From Curtobacterium sp. MCBD17_035 (GTDB lineage: Bacteria > Actinomycetota > Actinomycetes > Actinomycetales > Microbacteriaceae): DNA of 64,000 nt. The position numbers and the translations under genes were made by a program. Positions 51,247-60,208 of this stretch are shown here, one piece after another (positions within the stretch are counted from its first letter, which is position 1; each line of letters begins with the position of its first letter). The stretch covers positions 2,666,001 through 2,730,000 of the forward strand of contig NZ_CP126279.1 in the NCBI RefSeq assembly GCF_003234815.2, written 5' to 3'. Under the pieces are notes generated by a model, which searched no databases, had not been told where the DNA came from, and saw only the letters and a list, made by a program, of their open reading frames with translations.

Positions 51247-52254
51247 TCAGAACTGCAGCGGCTCGCGCTTGGTGGCCCGGCTCACCAGGAGCGAGACGAG
51301 GAACGAGAACGCGAAGATGACGACCCCGATCGCCATCCCGTAGCCGTATGACCCGTTCGTGTAGGCCTGCTTGTACATGTAGGACAGGAGCACCTCGCTC
51401 GAGCCGTCGGGCCCACCGCCGGTCATCGCGTGCACGAGGACGAAGCTGAGGTTGACCGCGCTCATGATGAAGAAGGTCAGCGTGGTGCGGAGGTTCTGCC
51501 AGATGAGCGGCAGCGTGATCGTGAAGAACTGGCGACCGTTGCTCGCGCCGTCGAGCGACGAGGCCTCGTAGAGCTCCTCGGGGACGCTCGCCATGCTCGA
51601 CATGTACATGACCATGTAGTAGCCGAGCGACTGCCAGACCATGGCGATGCCGACGGAGTAGACGACGATGTGCTGGTCGCCGAGCCAGACCTGACGGAGC
51701 CCGTCGAGCGACAGCAGGTGGAGCGAGCCGTTGATGAGCCCGTTGTCCTGGTCGTAGATCGCGGAGAAGATCGCCGCGATCACGACGACCGACAGGATGT
51801 TCGGGATGTAGAGGATGAACCGGTAGAGGTTCTTCGCGCGGAGCGACTGCCGGGTCATGATCGCCGCCAGGAACAGTGCCATCCCCATGGTGACGACGGT
51901 GACGACGACGAGCAGCGCGACCGTGTTCTCGAACGCCCGGATGAACTGCTGGTCCTGGAACAGCGCCTCGAAGTTCTGGAGCCCGACGAACTGCGCGGTC
52001 GGCGAGAAACCGCTCCAGGTGAACAACGACATGCGGAACACGCTGATCGTCGGCCACACCATGAACACGGCGAACAGGACGAGCGCCGGGGCGAGGCAGG
52101 CGATGACGAAGCCCCGACCGCCGCGACGGCCACCGCTCCCTTGGCGTGCGACGCCCGGCTGCATCCGCCGGATCCGGCGCTCACGGGAGGGCGCGACCGG
52201 TGCCGGGGTACCGGCGACCGTGGTCGGTGCCGGTGGTGTGGAGGTTGAGGTCAC
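51247..52254 (-). CDS. Carbohydrate ABC transporter permease (MalF type)
   Basis: A 335-aa CUT1 permease. After a disordered Thr/Pro/Arg N-terminus there are about six transmembrane helices. The EAA loop is EELYEASSLDGASNGRQFFTITLPLIWQ. The start is a GTG at 52254. A strong hairpin (52299-52331) lies just upstream, between this gene and the binding-protein gene, so fewer transcripts should continue into the permeases. It pairs with the MalG-type permease downstream. Confidence 0.93.
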   Translation of the reverse strand: MTSTSTPPAPTTVAGTPAPVAPSRERRIRRMQPGVARQGSGGRRGGRGFVIACLAPALVLFAVFMVWPTISVFRMSLFTWSGFSPTAQFVGLQNFEALFQDQQFIRAFENTVALLVVVTVVTMGMALFLAAIMTRQSLRAKNLYRFILYIPNILSVVVIAAIFSAIYDQDNGLINGSLHLLSLDGLRQVWLGDQHIVVYSVGIAMVWQSLGYYMVMYMSSMASVPEELYEASSLDGASNGRQFFTITLPLIWQNLRTTLTFFIMSAVNLSFVLVHAMTGGGPDGSSEVLLSYMYKQAYTNGSYGYGMAIGVVIFAFSFLVSLLVSRATKREPLQF

Positions 52255-52298
52255 GATTGACGTCCTTCGCTTGGTTCCTCGTGTGGTCCCTCGTGGGG

Positions 52299-52331
52299 CC
52301 CGGCGGTCCCGGGATCAGCGGGACCGCCGGG
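52299..52331 (-). terminator. Intra-operon hairpin after the binding-protein gene
   Basis: CCCGGCGGTCCC (52299-52310) and its exact inverse GGGACCGCCGGG (52320-52331) form a 12-bp stem with a 9-base loop in the 98-bp gap between binding protein and permease. Such hairpins commonly stabilise or terminate mRNA so that the binding protein is made in excess. Confidence 0.7.
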
Positions 52332-52352
52332 GCGGGTGTCCGATGCTTCCGG

Positions 52353-53678
52353 TCAGTCCTTCGCAGCGTGGAGCTTGTTGCTCGCGGCGTTCAGGGCGCT
52401 CCGCCACTGGGCCTCGGTCTTGTCGCCGGTGATGATGCTGTTGGCGGTGCCGAAGAGGGTGTCCTGGATGCTGACGCCCTGGACCGTCCCGGTACTGGCG
52501 AAGCCGCCGACGATCGGCTTGACGCCCGACTCGTCGTAGACCTTGTAGAACGACTTGTTGTCGCCGGTCAGGAGCGAGGACACGCCCTTGATGGGCTGGA
52601 TCGCCCCGGAGGCAGCGAACAGCTTGGCGGCCTTCTTCGAGTACATGAACGCGATGAAGTCCTTCGCCGCGTCCTTGTGCTTCGCCGCGCTCGGCACCCA
52701 CACGGCCTCGGTCTGCGTCGCGATGTACCGTTCGTCACCGGCGGAGACGGCCGGCAGCGGCATGAGTCCCCACTCGAACCCGGAGGCCCGCGGTGCGCTC
52801 GCCATCTCCGTCGAGACCCACGTTCCGTTCGGCATGAAGAGCGCCTTGTCGTCCATGACGCTCTGCTGGTTCTTCAGGTAGTCCTGCTCGTTCGCGTAGC
52901 CGACGGTGGTCGGGGCGGCGTAGCTCAGCAGCTTCGTCGCGATGTCGAGGACCTTCTTGCCCTTCGCGGTCTCCCAGATCCCGGGCTTGTAGTTCATGAC
53001 GTCGTCGTAGAACGCCTTGCCGCCGACGTCAGCCGTGAGCGCGTAGAAGAACGAGTCGAGGTAGCCGGTCGTCGGGTAGGTGAACAGCGACATGCCCTGC
53101 GCCTTGGCCTCGTCGCCGAGCTGGAACATCTGCTTCCAGGTCGTCGGGACCGCCCAGCCCTTCTCGGCGAACAGGTGCTTGTCGTACACCAGGCCGGTCG
53201 GCGCGTAGTAGACGGGCATCAGGTAGGTCTTGTCGGTGCCGTACGGGTTGGTCGCCAGGTTGCCGACGATGCCCCCGGTCAACTGTGATGAGACCGTGCC
53301 GCCCTGACCCGGGATCTTCTCCTTGAGCACCGGGGTGAGGTCCTCGAGCGCCTTGTCCTTGACCATCGTCTCGGTGAGGCCGGCCGCGCGTCCCTCGCCG
53401 AGCTCGACGAGGTCCGGGTAGTTCCCGGCCTTCATCTGCGGGGTGATCTCGTCCTCGATGTCCTTCGACAGCGTGAGCTTGATGTGGACGTTGGGGTGGA
53501 TCTTCTCGTACGCGTCGATGACCTTGTGGTACATCGCGGTGCCGTAGCCGCCCTGGAGCGCGGCGAAGTCCAGCGTGGTGGAGCCGCTGGACGACGAGCC
53601 GGAGTTCGTCGTCGAGCAGCCGGCGAGCAGTCCGAGCGCCGCGACGGCGGCCCCGATCATGACGAGCGGTCTCTTCAT
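52353..53678 (-). CDS. Extracellular sugar-binding lipoprotein (CUT1)
   Basis: A 441-aa substrate-binding lipoprotein. The signal peptide MKRPLVMIGAAVAALG ends in the lipobox LLAGC at Cys21, followed by a Ser-rich linker. The mature part is a type-I binding protein of the CUT1 class: YEKIHPNVHIKL, PDLVELGEGRAAG, PTGLVYDKHLFAEKGW, PTTWKQMFQLGDEAK, GTWVSTEMAS, FIAFMYSKKAAKLFA. The opening ALQGGYGTAMYHKVIDAY resembles the NgcE-like group that binds GlcNAc and chitobiose; this is an impression of similarity, not an alignment. The ATG at 53678 follows GGAAGGA by ten bases. A putative operator lies 145 bases upstream. Confidence 0.92.
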   Translation of the reverse strand: MKRPLVMIGAAVAALGLLAGCSTTNSGSSSSGSTTLDFAALQGGYGTAMYHKVIDAYEKIHPNVHIKLTLSKDIEDEITPQMKAGNYPDLVELGEGRAAGLTETMVKDKALEDLTPVLKEKIPGQGGTVSSQLTGGIVGNLATNPYGTDKTYLMPVYYAPTGLVYDKHLFAEKGWAVPTTWKQMFQLGDEAKAQGMSLFTYPTTGYLDSFFYALTADVGGKAFYDDVMNYKPGIWETAKGKKVLDIATKLLSYAAPTTVGYANEQDYLKNQQSVMDDKALFMPNGTWVSTEMASAPRASGFEWGLMPLPAVSAGDERYIATQTEAVWVPSAAKHKDAAKDFIAFMYSKKAAKLFAASGAIQPIKGVSSLLTGDNKSFYKVYDESGVKPIVGGFASTGTVQGVSIQDTLFGTANSIITGDKTEAQWRSALNAASNKLHAAKD

Positions 53679-53822
53679 CGTTGTGCGGTCCTTCCGTGGG
53701 CGCGTTGCCCGGACGGGTCGAAGTGGGGGTGGTGGTTCCGGTCCGCCAGCCCGGGCACGGATCGGCGTCGTCGTCGTCCGCGTGCCGGTCGGGGTGCTCC
53801 TGGTTCGCGGATGTCAACACTG

Positions 53823-53836
53823 TGGCATCGATAACA
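53823..53836. promoter_or_regulatory. LacI-type operator upstream of the binding-protein gene
   Basis: TGGCATCGATAACA, centred on ATCGAT, occurs here and again identically at 55013-55026 in front of the GH35 gene. A TTGCGC-like -35 lies just upstream on the minus strand; the -10 is unclear. It probably binds the repressor encoded at 53908-54930. The rest of the 229-bp gap shows no other feature. Confidence 0.75.
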
Positions 53837-53907
53837 CGGACGCGCAAGCAGGTTAATGAGCCGGAAACAAACGGCACGGCGCTCGCCCGGCCGGCCGCTC
53901 CCTCGAC

Positions 53908-54930
53908 TCAGCGAACGGCGGGAGCGGCGGTCGTGGCCCGGACGACGAGCTCCGGGGCCCCGTCGTCGGTCAGCGGGCGGCCGGCACCGGGCGCGAGCAA
54001 CAGGTCGACGGCGGCCGCACCGACACGGTGGAAGTCCTGCCGGACCGTGGTGAGCGGCGGCGAGCAGTAGGCCGCGAGCGCGATGTCGTCGACGCTCACG
54101 ATCGAGACGTCGTCGGGCACCCGCCGCCCGTGCTCGCGCAGGGCGCGGATGACCCCGAAGGCCATCTCGTCACTCGCGACGAACACCGCGGACACGTCGG
54201 GGATCATGGCGAGGATCTGCCCCTGCCGGTGACCCGAGGCAGGCGACCAGTCCCCTTCGAGCGGCGGCGGCGGTTCGATCCCCACGGCCACCAGGGCGTC
54301 CTCCCAGCCCTGCCGACGCTGTCGGGCCTCGATCCACTCGTCCGGTCCGCCCACGTGCCACACCTGACCGTGCCCGAGTGTCAGCAGGTGCTCCGTCGCG
54401 AGCCGCCCGGCGGCGCGCTGGTCGATCCCGACCACGGCCGCGCCGGCCGTGCGCGAACCGTCGACGGTGACGGTCGGGATCTCGCGGGTGATCTCCTCCA
54501 TCTTGCGGGTGACCGAGATGAGCGGGACCGCGATGACGATGCCCTCGACCCCCTGGTCGGCGAGCTTCGACAAGGACCGCTCCATCTGGCCCGTGTCGAG
54601 GGACGCGATGGTCGCGATGCTCACGGCGAGTCCGGCGGCCTCGGCCGCCGACTCGACACCCGCCGTCACCGCCGAGCGCGAGTAGTACCCGCCGGACTGC
54701 AGCAGCACGAGTCCGAGCGTGCGGGACCGGCCGGACGACAGCATCCGGGCCGCGTTGTTGAGTCGGTACCCCAGCTGCTCGACCGCCAGGAGGACGCGTC
54801 GACGCGTCTCGGGGTTGACGTTCGGGGAGTCGCGCAGGGTCCGCGAGACGGTCTGCGCGGACACCCCGGCGGCCCGCGCGACGTCGGTCATGCTCGGACC
54901 GCGGACGGCGTGGATGTCGGTCTCGGTCAT
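53908..54930 (-). CDS. LacI family regulator of the ABC importer / GH29 / GH35 locus
   Basis: A 340-aa repressor. The helix-turn-helix is at about 14-34 (MTDVARAAGVSAQTVSRTLR), the hinge helix is VLLAVEQLGYRLNNAARML, and the sugar-binding domain follows: LGLVLLQSGGYYSR, VEGIVIAVPL, VWHVGGPDEWIEARQRRQGW, AVFVASDEMAFGVIRAL, VSIVSVDDIALAAYCSPPLTTV. The ATG at 54930 is used; upstream in-frame codons run into the intergenic operators. Copies of the TGGCATCGAT motif lie before this gene, before the binding protein and before GH35, which makes this repressor the obvious controller of all three. Confidence 0.92.
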   Translation of the reverse strand: MTETDIHAVRGPSMTDVARAAGVSAQTVSRTLRDSPNVNPETRRRVLLAVEQLGYRLNNAARMLSSGRSRTLGLVLLQSGGYYSRSAVTAGVESAAEAAGLAVSIATIASLDTGQMERSLSKLADQGVEGIVIAVPLISVTRKMEEITREIPTVTVDGSRTAGAAVVGIDQRAAGRLATEHLLTLGHGQVWHVGGPDEWIEARQRRQGWEDALVAVGIEPPPPLEGDWSPASGHRQGQILAMIPDVSAVFVASDEMAFGVIRALREHGRRVPDDVSIVSVDDIALAAYCSPPLTTVRQDFHRVGAAAVDLLLAPGAGRPLTDDGAPELVVRATTAAPAVR

Positions 54931-54952
54931 GTGCCTACTGTGGCAGTGCGGT

Positions 54953-55032
54953 CGCCATCGATGCCATCGCGACCGCTGCTCGGCGAGCCGTTCCCGGCGA
55001 TGTTGGCAGAGATGGCATCGATAACATACGAT
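54953..55032. promoter_or_regulatory. Divergent control region with two LacI-type sites and GH35 promoter
   Basis: One site reads TGGCATCGATGGCG on the minus strand (54966-54953); the second, TGGCATCGATAACA, is at 55013-55026. A GH35 promoter fits around the second: TTGGCA (55003-55008) as -35, an 18-base spacer that contains the operator, and TACGAT (55027-55032) as -10. Six bases later is the GTG start, so the transcript is likely leaderless and directly blocked by the repressor. Confidence 0.8.
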
Positions 55033-55038
55033 CGCGGC

Positions 55039-56943
55039 GTGACGGACCTGCCCTCGACCGGCGTCGCGCCGGTGCGCTCGACCCTGCTCGAACCGACCGG
55101 ATCGATGATCCCGGACGCGGATCCGACGAGGACCAGTGGGACGACGACCCGCTCCGGAGCGACCCTCACGTGGGCGGACCGCCGCCTGTACCGCGAGGGC
55201 GCACCCCACCGGATCCTCTCGGGAGCCCTCCACTACTTCCGCGTCCATCCCGACCTGTGGCGGGACCGTGTCCGGCGCCTCGCAGACCTCGGGCTCAACA
55301 CGGTGGACACGTACGTGCCCTGGAACTTCCACCAGCCGCACGAGCAGCGCGCTCCCCGGTTCGACGGTTGGCGGGACCTCGAGCGGTTCCTGACCGTCGT
55401 CGGCGAGGAAGGCCTCGACGCCGTCGTCCGCCCCGGACCGTACATCTGCGCCGAGTGGTCGAACGGGGGCCTCCCGAGCTGGCTCACCGCCCGCGGGGTC
55501 GCGCTCCGCAGCTCCGACCCGGGTTTCACGGGCCCGGTCGGGTCGTGGTTCGACGAGCTGGTCCCCCGGGTGCGGGACCTGCAGGCGAACCGTGGCGGCC
55601 CCGTCGTCGCACTCCAGGTCGAGAACGAGTTCGGCAGCTACGGCGACGACCATGCCTACCTGCTCTGGAACCGCGAGGCCCTCGTGTCACGCGGGATCGA
55701 CGAGCTGCTCTTCACGGCCGACGGCCCCACGGACCTCATGCTCGACGGGGGGAGCGTCCCGGGGACCCTCGCCGCCGTCACGATGGGCTCCGGGCCGGCG
55801 GCGGCGCGGCGGCTGCAGGCGGACCGCCGACCCGAGGAGCCGTTCGTCGTCGCCGAGTACTGGAATGGATGGTTCGACCACTGGGGCGAGCCACATCACG
55901 TCCGCTCCGTCGCGAGCGCGACGTCGACGCTGTCGGGCATCCTCGACGACCACGGCAGCGTCAGCGTGTACATGGCACATGGCGGCACGAACTTCGGCCT
56001 CTGGGCGGGCGCGAACGAACTCGACGGCGTCCTGCAGCCCACCGTCACCAGCTACGACTCCGACGCGCCCATCGCCGAGGACGGCACGCTGACCCCCAAG
56101 TTCCACGCCATGCGCGCCGAGCTCGGTGTCGACGGTTCGGTGCCGCTCCGCGTCGCAGCGCAACCATCACACCTGCCACCGCGGACGATCGCGCTGCAGC
56201 GCCGTGCGGACCTGCTCCCCGGCCTCCGGGCGGTCGGCGAGCGGTCGGTGTTCCGGCCGCTCCCCGCCGCGTACGAGGACCTCGGACTCGACGCGGGTCT
56301 CGTCGTCCACGTCGCGTTCCCTCGGATCCCCGCAGGCGTCCACGAACTCACCCTGACGGAGGTACGCGACCGCGCGGTGGTCCTGGTCGACGGGGCGCCG
56401 GTCGGCGTCATCGACGGCCCAAGCGGTTCCGTGACGGTCACCGGCACCGGTGACGCGATCCGTCTGGAGGTCGTGGTCGAGTCCCTGGGACGGGTGAACT
56501 ACGGTCCGCTCCTCGGCGGCCGCAAGGGGTTGCTCGGGCCGGTGCTCGTCGACCGGAGGATGGTCCAGGGCTGGGAGAGCGTGGCAGTACCACTCCAGGA
56601 CCTCGGCCCGGACCAGCTCGACGCCGCGACGAGCGCTCCCGTCACCCGAGCCACGACCGCACCGGCTTCCGGCTTCGCCACCGCGACCCTCGACGTCGAC
56701 GAGCCGGCCGACACGTTCCTCGCCCTGCCTGGTTCGACCAAGGGCTTCGTGTGGGTCAACGGGTTCCTGCTCGGCCGCTACTGGGAGATCGGTCCGCAGG
56801 TCACCCTGTACTGCCCCGCCCCGCTCCTCCGTCCAGGCGCCAACACCGTCACCGTGCTCGATCTCGAACGCCTCGGCACCGTGCTCGAACTCCGGGACGG
56901 ACCGGAACTCGGCCCAGCCGAGGAGTACGTCGAGGAGTTCTGA
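55039..56943 (+). CDS. GH35 beta-galactosidase
   Basis: A 634-aa beta-galactosidase of family GH35, which removes terminal galactose with retention. The first 45 residues are disordered, with no signal peptide. The catalytic barrel has ILSGALHYFRVHPDLWRDR, LNTVDTYVPWNFH, VRPGPYICAEWSNGGLPSWL, ALQVENEFGSYG with acid/base Glu197, and VVAEYWNGWFDHWG with nucleophile Glu273. HGGTNFGLWAGAN and SYDSDAPIAEDG follow, then beta-sandwich domains with VWVNGFLLGRYWEIGPQ. Promoter and operator lie directly upstream. Family members of this layout often prefer beta-1,3-linked galactose, which is inference here. Confidence 0.95.
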   Translation: MTDLPSTGVAPVRSTLLEPTGSMIPDADPTRTSGTTTRSGATLTWADRRLYREGAPHRILSGALHYFRVHPDLWRDRVRRLADLGLNTVDTYVPWNFHQPHEQRAPRFDGWRDLERFLTVVGEEGLDAVVRPGPYICAEWSNGGLPSWLTARGVALRSSDPGFTGPVGSWFDELVPRVRDLQANRGGPVVALQVENEFGSYGDDHAYLLWNREALVSRGIDELLFTADGPTDLMLDGGSVPGTLAAVTMGSGPAAARRLQADRRPEEPFVVAEYWNGWFDHWGEPHHVRSVASATSTLSGILDDHGSVSVYMAHGGTNFGLWAGANELDGVLQPTVTSYDSDAPIAEDGTLTPKFHAMRAELGVDGSVPLRVAAQPSHLPPRTIALQRRADLLPGLRAVGERSVFRPLPAAYEDLGLDAGLVVHVAFPRIPAGVHELTLTEVRDRAVVLVDGAPVGVIDGPSGSVTVTGTGDAIRLEVVVESLGRVNYGPLLGGRKGLLGPVLVDRRMVQGWESVAVPLQDLGPDQLDAATSAPVTRATTAPASGFATATLDVDEPADTFLALPGSTKGFVWVNGFLLGRYWEIGPQVTLYCPAPLLRPGANTVTVLDLERLGTVLELRDGPELGPAEEYVEEF

Positions 56944-57035
56944 CCTCCTCCCCCCGAACGGGAACGGGCGACTTCCCCGGTGTCGTCCGACCGCCGACCT
57001 GTCGGAACCAGGCGGTTTCCGGGGGGCGGGGGCGC

Positions 57036-58925
57036 TCAGCCGCGCCCGGTGACCGCGCGGCGGATCCGCTCGATCGGCACCTTCGGCTCGCGCTCCGCGG
57101 TGAGCAGCCCGTTCGTCTCCTGCAGCGTGTCCGTCAGCTGCGTGTAGCACGAGCCCGCCAGGAACGTGCTCGCTCGGATGGCGTCGTACAGCGCCGTGAC
57201 GCGGTCGAGGTAGTCGTCGCCGTCGGTCGCGGCCGTGTAGCCCCAACCGTCCTCGCGCCGTGCGCCCGGCTGGTACTGCACGCCCCCGAACTCGGTGAGC
57301 ATGACGGGCTGGCCCTGGTCCTCCACGCCGTCGACGAGGATCCGCCGGGTGGCGGGTCCCATCCCGGACAGCACCGCGGTCCGGGCGGCCGCGTCGGCGT
57401 AGGTGCGGGCGAGGACGGCACCGTCACCCTCGTAGTCGTGCACGGTCAGGATGTCCGACGCGGTGTGCTCCCAGCCGTCGTTCGAGATGACCGGCCGTGA
57501 CGGGTCGAGCGCCCGGGTCACGTCGGCGAGGGCGCGCGAGTACGCCTGCTGGGCGCGGTCCTGCGGCACGTGCTGGATGCCCCAGCTCTCGTTGAGCGGC
57601 ACCCAGGTCACGATCGACGGGTGCGACACATCCCGTTCCACGGCGTCCATCCACTCCCGCATGAGCCGCTGCACCGCCGTCGGGGTGAACGCGTACGCAC
57701 CCGGCGCCTCGCCCCAGACGAGGAGGCCGAGGCGGTCCGCCCAGAACAGGAACCGCGGGTCCTCGATCTTCTGGTGGATCCGGGTCGCGGTGAACCCGAG
57801 CTCCTTGATGAGCTCGACCTCGCGCCGCAAGGCCTCCGGCGAGGGCGCCGTGAGGTTCGAGTCCGGCCAGTACCCCTGGTTGAGCACGCTCCGGACGTCG
57901 TAGGGCCGGTCGTTGAGCAGGAACGCACCCCGGTCGACCGCGACGGTCCGGAGCCCGAGGTACGAGGACACCGCGTCGAGCACCGCGCCGGCGGGGTCGA
58001 GCAGGGTGACCGTCGCGTCGACGAGCCTGGGGTGTTCCGGGCTCCAGCGGATCTCGTCCTCGGCCTGCCCGTTCACCTGCCGGGCGATCGGCAGGACGAG
58101 GTCGACCGTGTCTGTGGCGGTGGGCACCGTGACCTCGGTCGTCCCGAGGTCCTCGCCACGGTCCTCCCAGCGGAGTGCCACGCGCACCCGTGCGCCCGCC
58201 CGTGCCGCGCCGCGCAGGCGGACGCCGAGCGCGACGGCGGTCGCACCCGCGGGCACCCACCGCAGCGCCTCGACCGACACGGGCGGTACGGCCTCGAGCC
58301 AGACGGTCTGCCAGATCCCGGTGGTGCGCCGGTACCAGATCGCGTGCGGCTCTTCGTGCCAGTCCTGCTTGCCGCGGGGCTGCGTGACGTCGTGGGGGTC
58401 GTCCTCGGCGCGGACGACCAGGGTGTGGGTCCGGCCGTCGTCCACGGACGCGGTGACGTCGATCGTGAACGGCGTGTGCCCACCCTCGTGCGTCCCGACG
58501 AGTGCGCCGTCGATCCAGACGCTCGCGCGGTGGTCCACCGCGCCGAAGTGCAGCAGCACCCGCGACGCTTCGGCCGAACGCCCGGCACGCTCGAGATCCT
58601 CCGCGGAGATGCTCCGCGCGTACCAGACCACCGGGTGGAACCCCGGCTCGTCCACGCCCGACGCGACCGACTCCGGCGGGAACGGCACGGTGATCACACC
58701 GGCGTCCGGGAGGCCCGCGGTCCAGCCCGCGATCAGGCCTGCGTCGGCGTCGTCGTGGCGGAACGACCAGGTGCCGTCGAGGGAGGCCCATCGTCCGCGG
58801 ATGAGCTGCGGTCGCGGATGGGTGCCGTCCTGCCGGCTCGCGACCGGGAGGGTCGGCGCGGCGACCGGCGGAGCGGCCGGGGACGAGGAAGCGGGCGTCG
58901 TCGGGACAGCGTCATCGATGTGCAC
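57036..58925 (-). CDS. GH2 beta-glycosidase (beta-galactosidase/glucuronidase type)
   Basis: A 629-aa GH2 enzyme, shorter than LacZ and closer in length to beta-glucuronidases and small beta-galactosidases. It has a Pro/Ala N-terminus, a sugar-binding jelly roll (LDGTWSFRHDDADAG, VLLHFGAVDHRASVWIDG, GGHTPFTIDV), an immunoglobulin-like domain, and a TIM barrel with WVPLNESWG (acid/base Glu near 445) and MLTEFGGVQY (nucleophile Glu near 543). No signal peptide is seen. The GTG start at 58925 is preceded by TAAATT (58937-58932) with six bases between, so it is probably leaderless. It is divergent from a LacI gene. The linkage it cuts is not determined. Confidence 0.92.
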   Translation of the reverse strand: MHIDDAVPTTPASSSPAAPPVAAPTLPVASRQDGTHPRPQLIRGRWASLDGTWSFRHDDADAGLIAGWTAGLPDAGVITVPFPPESVASGVDEPGFHPVVWYARSISAEDLERAGRSAEASRVLLHFGAVDHRASVWIDGALVGTHEGGHTPFTIDVTASVDDGRTHTLVVRAEDDPHDVTQPRGKQDWHEEPHAIWYRRTTGIWQTVWLEAVPPVSVEALRWVPAGATAVALGVRLRGAARAGARVRVALRWEDRGEDLGTTEVTVPTATDTVDLVLPIARQVNGQAEDEIRWSPEHPRLVDATVTLLDPAGAVLDAVSSYLGLRTVAVDRGAFLLNDRPYDVRSVLNQGYWPDSNLTAPSPEALRREVELIKELGFTATRIHQKIEDPRFLFWADRLGLLVWGEAPGAYAFTPTAVQRLMREWMDAVERDVSHPSIVTWVPLNESWGIQHVPQDRAQQAYSRALADVTRALDPSRPVISNDGWEHTASDILTVHDYEGDGAVLARTYADAAARTAVLSGMGPATRRILVDGVEDQGQPVMLTEFGGVQYQPGARREDGWGYTAATDGDDYLDRVTALYDAIRASTFLAGSCYTQLTDTLQETNGLLTAEREPKVPIERIRRAVTGRG

Positions 58926-58973
58926 GAGTCGAATTTATACCGCTTCAAACGCGCGTGGCGATACCCTTCCCCC
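58926..58973. promoter_or_regulatory. Divergent leaderless promoters and possible LacI operator
   Basis: The 48-bp spacer holds a leftward -10 (TAAATT, 58937-58932) for GH2 and a rightward -10 (TACCCT, 58962-58967) for the LacI gene, each six bases from its start codon. An imperfect palindrome, TTATACCGCTTCAA (58935-58948), overlaps the GH2 promoter and is a candidate operator. Confidence 0.6.
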
Positions 58974-59990
58974 ATGGATCGCGTCACCCTGCAGGACGTG
59001 GCGGACCGGGCCGGCATCTCGATCGGGACGGTCTCGAACGTCGTGCGCGGGTACCAGCACGTCAGTCCGCGGATGCGCGCGCGGGTGCAGGCGGCCATCG
59101 ACGAACTCGGCTACCGACCGAACGGACTCGCCCGGAGCCTGGCCACCGGACGATCCCGGATGCTCGGTCTCGCGTTCCCCGACCTCCGCCGCCCCTACTT
59201 CGCCGAACTCGCCCACGTGTTCGCGCGCGTGGCCGAGTCGCACGGCTACCGGCTGCTGCTCATCGAGACGGGTGGCACCGCGGAGGGCGAACGCGCGGTC
59301 CTCGCCGACCGTGAGGCCGGCACGATCGACGCCCTCGTCATGCACCCCCAGATGCTCAGCGCCGGCGAACTCGACGCGATGCGGCGCGGCATGCCGGTCG
59401 TGTTCCTCGGCGAGGACCCGCAGCCCGCCACCTCGGACCAGGTCGCGATCGACAACGTCGCCGCCGCCGAGGACGCCGTCGCGCACCTGCTCGGTCTCGG
59501 CCGACGCCGCATCGCGTTCCTCGGGCACGAGGTCGGCGAGGCCTCCCGGACCTCGACCCTCCGACTCGAGGGGTACCGGCGCGCACTGGCCGGGGCGGGC
59601 CTCCCGGACGACCCGACGCTCCTGGTCCCCCGCGACGTCGGCGACGCGCGGGGCGCGGAGGAGGCCCTCGACGCGGCGCTCGACGCCGGCCTGCGGATGG
59701 ACGCCCTGCTGTGCCGCGACGACCTCGCCGCGATCGGTGCCCTCCGGTCGCTCCGCCGACACGGGATCACTGTCCCCGACGACGTCGCCGTCATCGGGTG
59801 GGACGCCATCGAGCTCGGCGCGAGCACGGACCCGAGCCTGACATCGGTCGCCCCCGACACGCACGGGCTCGCGGAACGGGCGCTCGGCCTCGTGCTCCGG
59901 GAACTCGACGGCGCGCACCAGGGCGGGGCGCACCACACGGTGGGGCACCGCATCCTCGTGCGCGAGAGCGCGCCGACGACGCCGCGCTGA
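58974..59990 (+). CDS. LacI family regulator, divergent from GH2
   Basis: A 338-aa repressor. The helix-turn-helix is at about 4-24 (VTLQDVADRAGISIGTVSNVV), the hinge helix is RARVQAAIDELGYRPNGLARSL, and the effector domain has LGLAFPDLRRPYFAELA, TIDALVMHPQML, RRRIAFLGHE, LLCRDDLAAIGALRSL and VAVIGWDAIELG. The start codon is six bases after a TAnnnT -10. Divergence from the GH2 gene across only 48 bp makes that gene the likely target. The 218-bp region downstream (59991-60208) has no clear gene. Confidence 0.92.
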   Translation: MDRVTLQDVADRAGISIGTVSNVVRGYQHVSPRMRARVQAAIDELGYRPNGLARSLATGRSRMLGLAFPDLRRPYFAELAHVFARVAESHGYRLLLIETGGTAEGERAVLADREAGTIDALVMHPQMLSAGELDAMRRGMPVVFLGEDPQPATSDQVAIDNVAAAEDAVAHLLGLGRRRIAFLGHEVGEASRTSTLRLEGYRRALAGAGLPDDPTLLVPRDVGDARGAEEALDAALDAGLRMDALLCRDDLAAIGALRSLRRHGITVPDDVAVIGWDAIELGASTDPSLTSVAPDTHGLAERALGLVLRELDGAHQGGAHHTVGHRILVRESAPTTPR

Positions 59991-60208
59991 CCCGCGCGAT
60001 CACCCTCCGACGACCGCACAGGCCCATCGGCACGACGCCGCTGGGACTGTCCGAACACGACGTCGCTGCAATCGTGACCGCCACGTGACCGCGGGCTCAG
60101 CCTGCCGCGCCCGTTCGATGAAGTCCCGACCATCGAGACACCGACCAGTCCACTCTCACGGCATCGGGCGGTTGTCTCCGTCTGGGCATCTGTGGTTGGT
60201 TCGCAGTT

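Noticed and set aside
59991..60088. Short open tail ending TPLGLSEHDVAAIVTAT
   Set aside because: It looks slightly protein-like, but the upstream part is the shadow of the LacI gene and no start or domain can be assigned.
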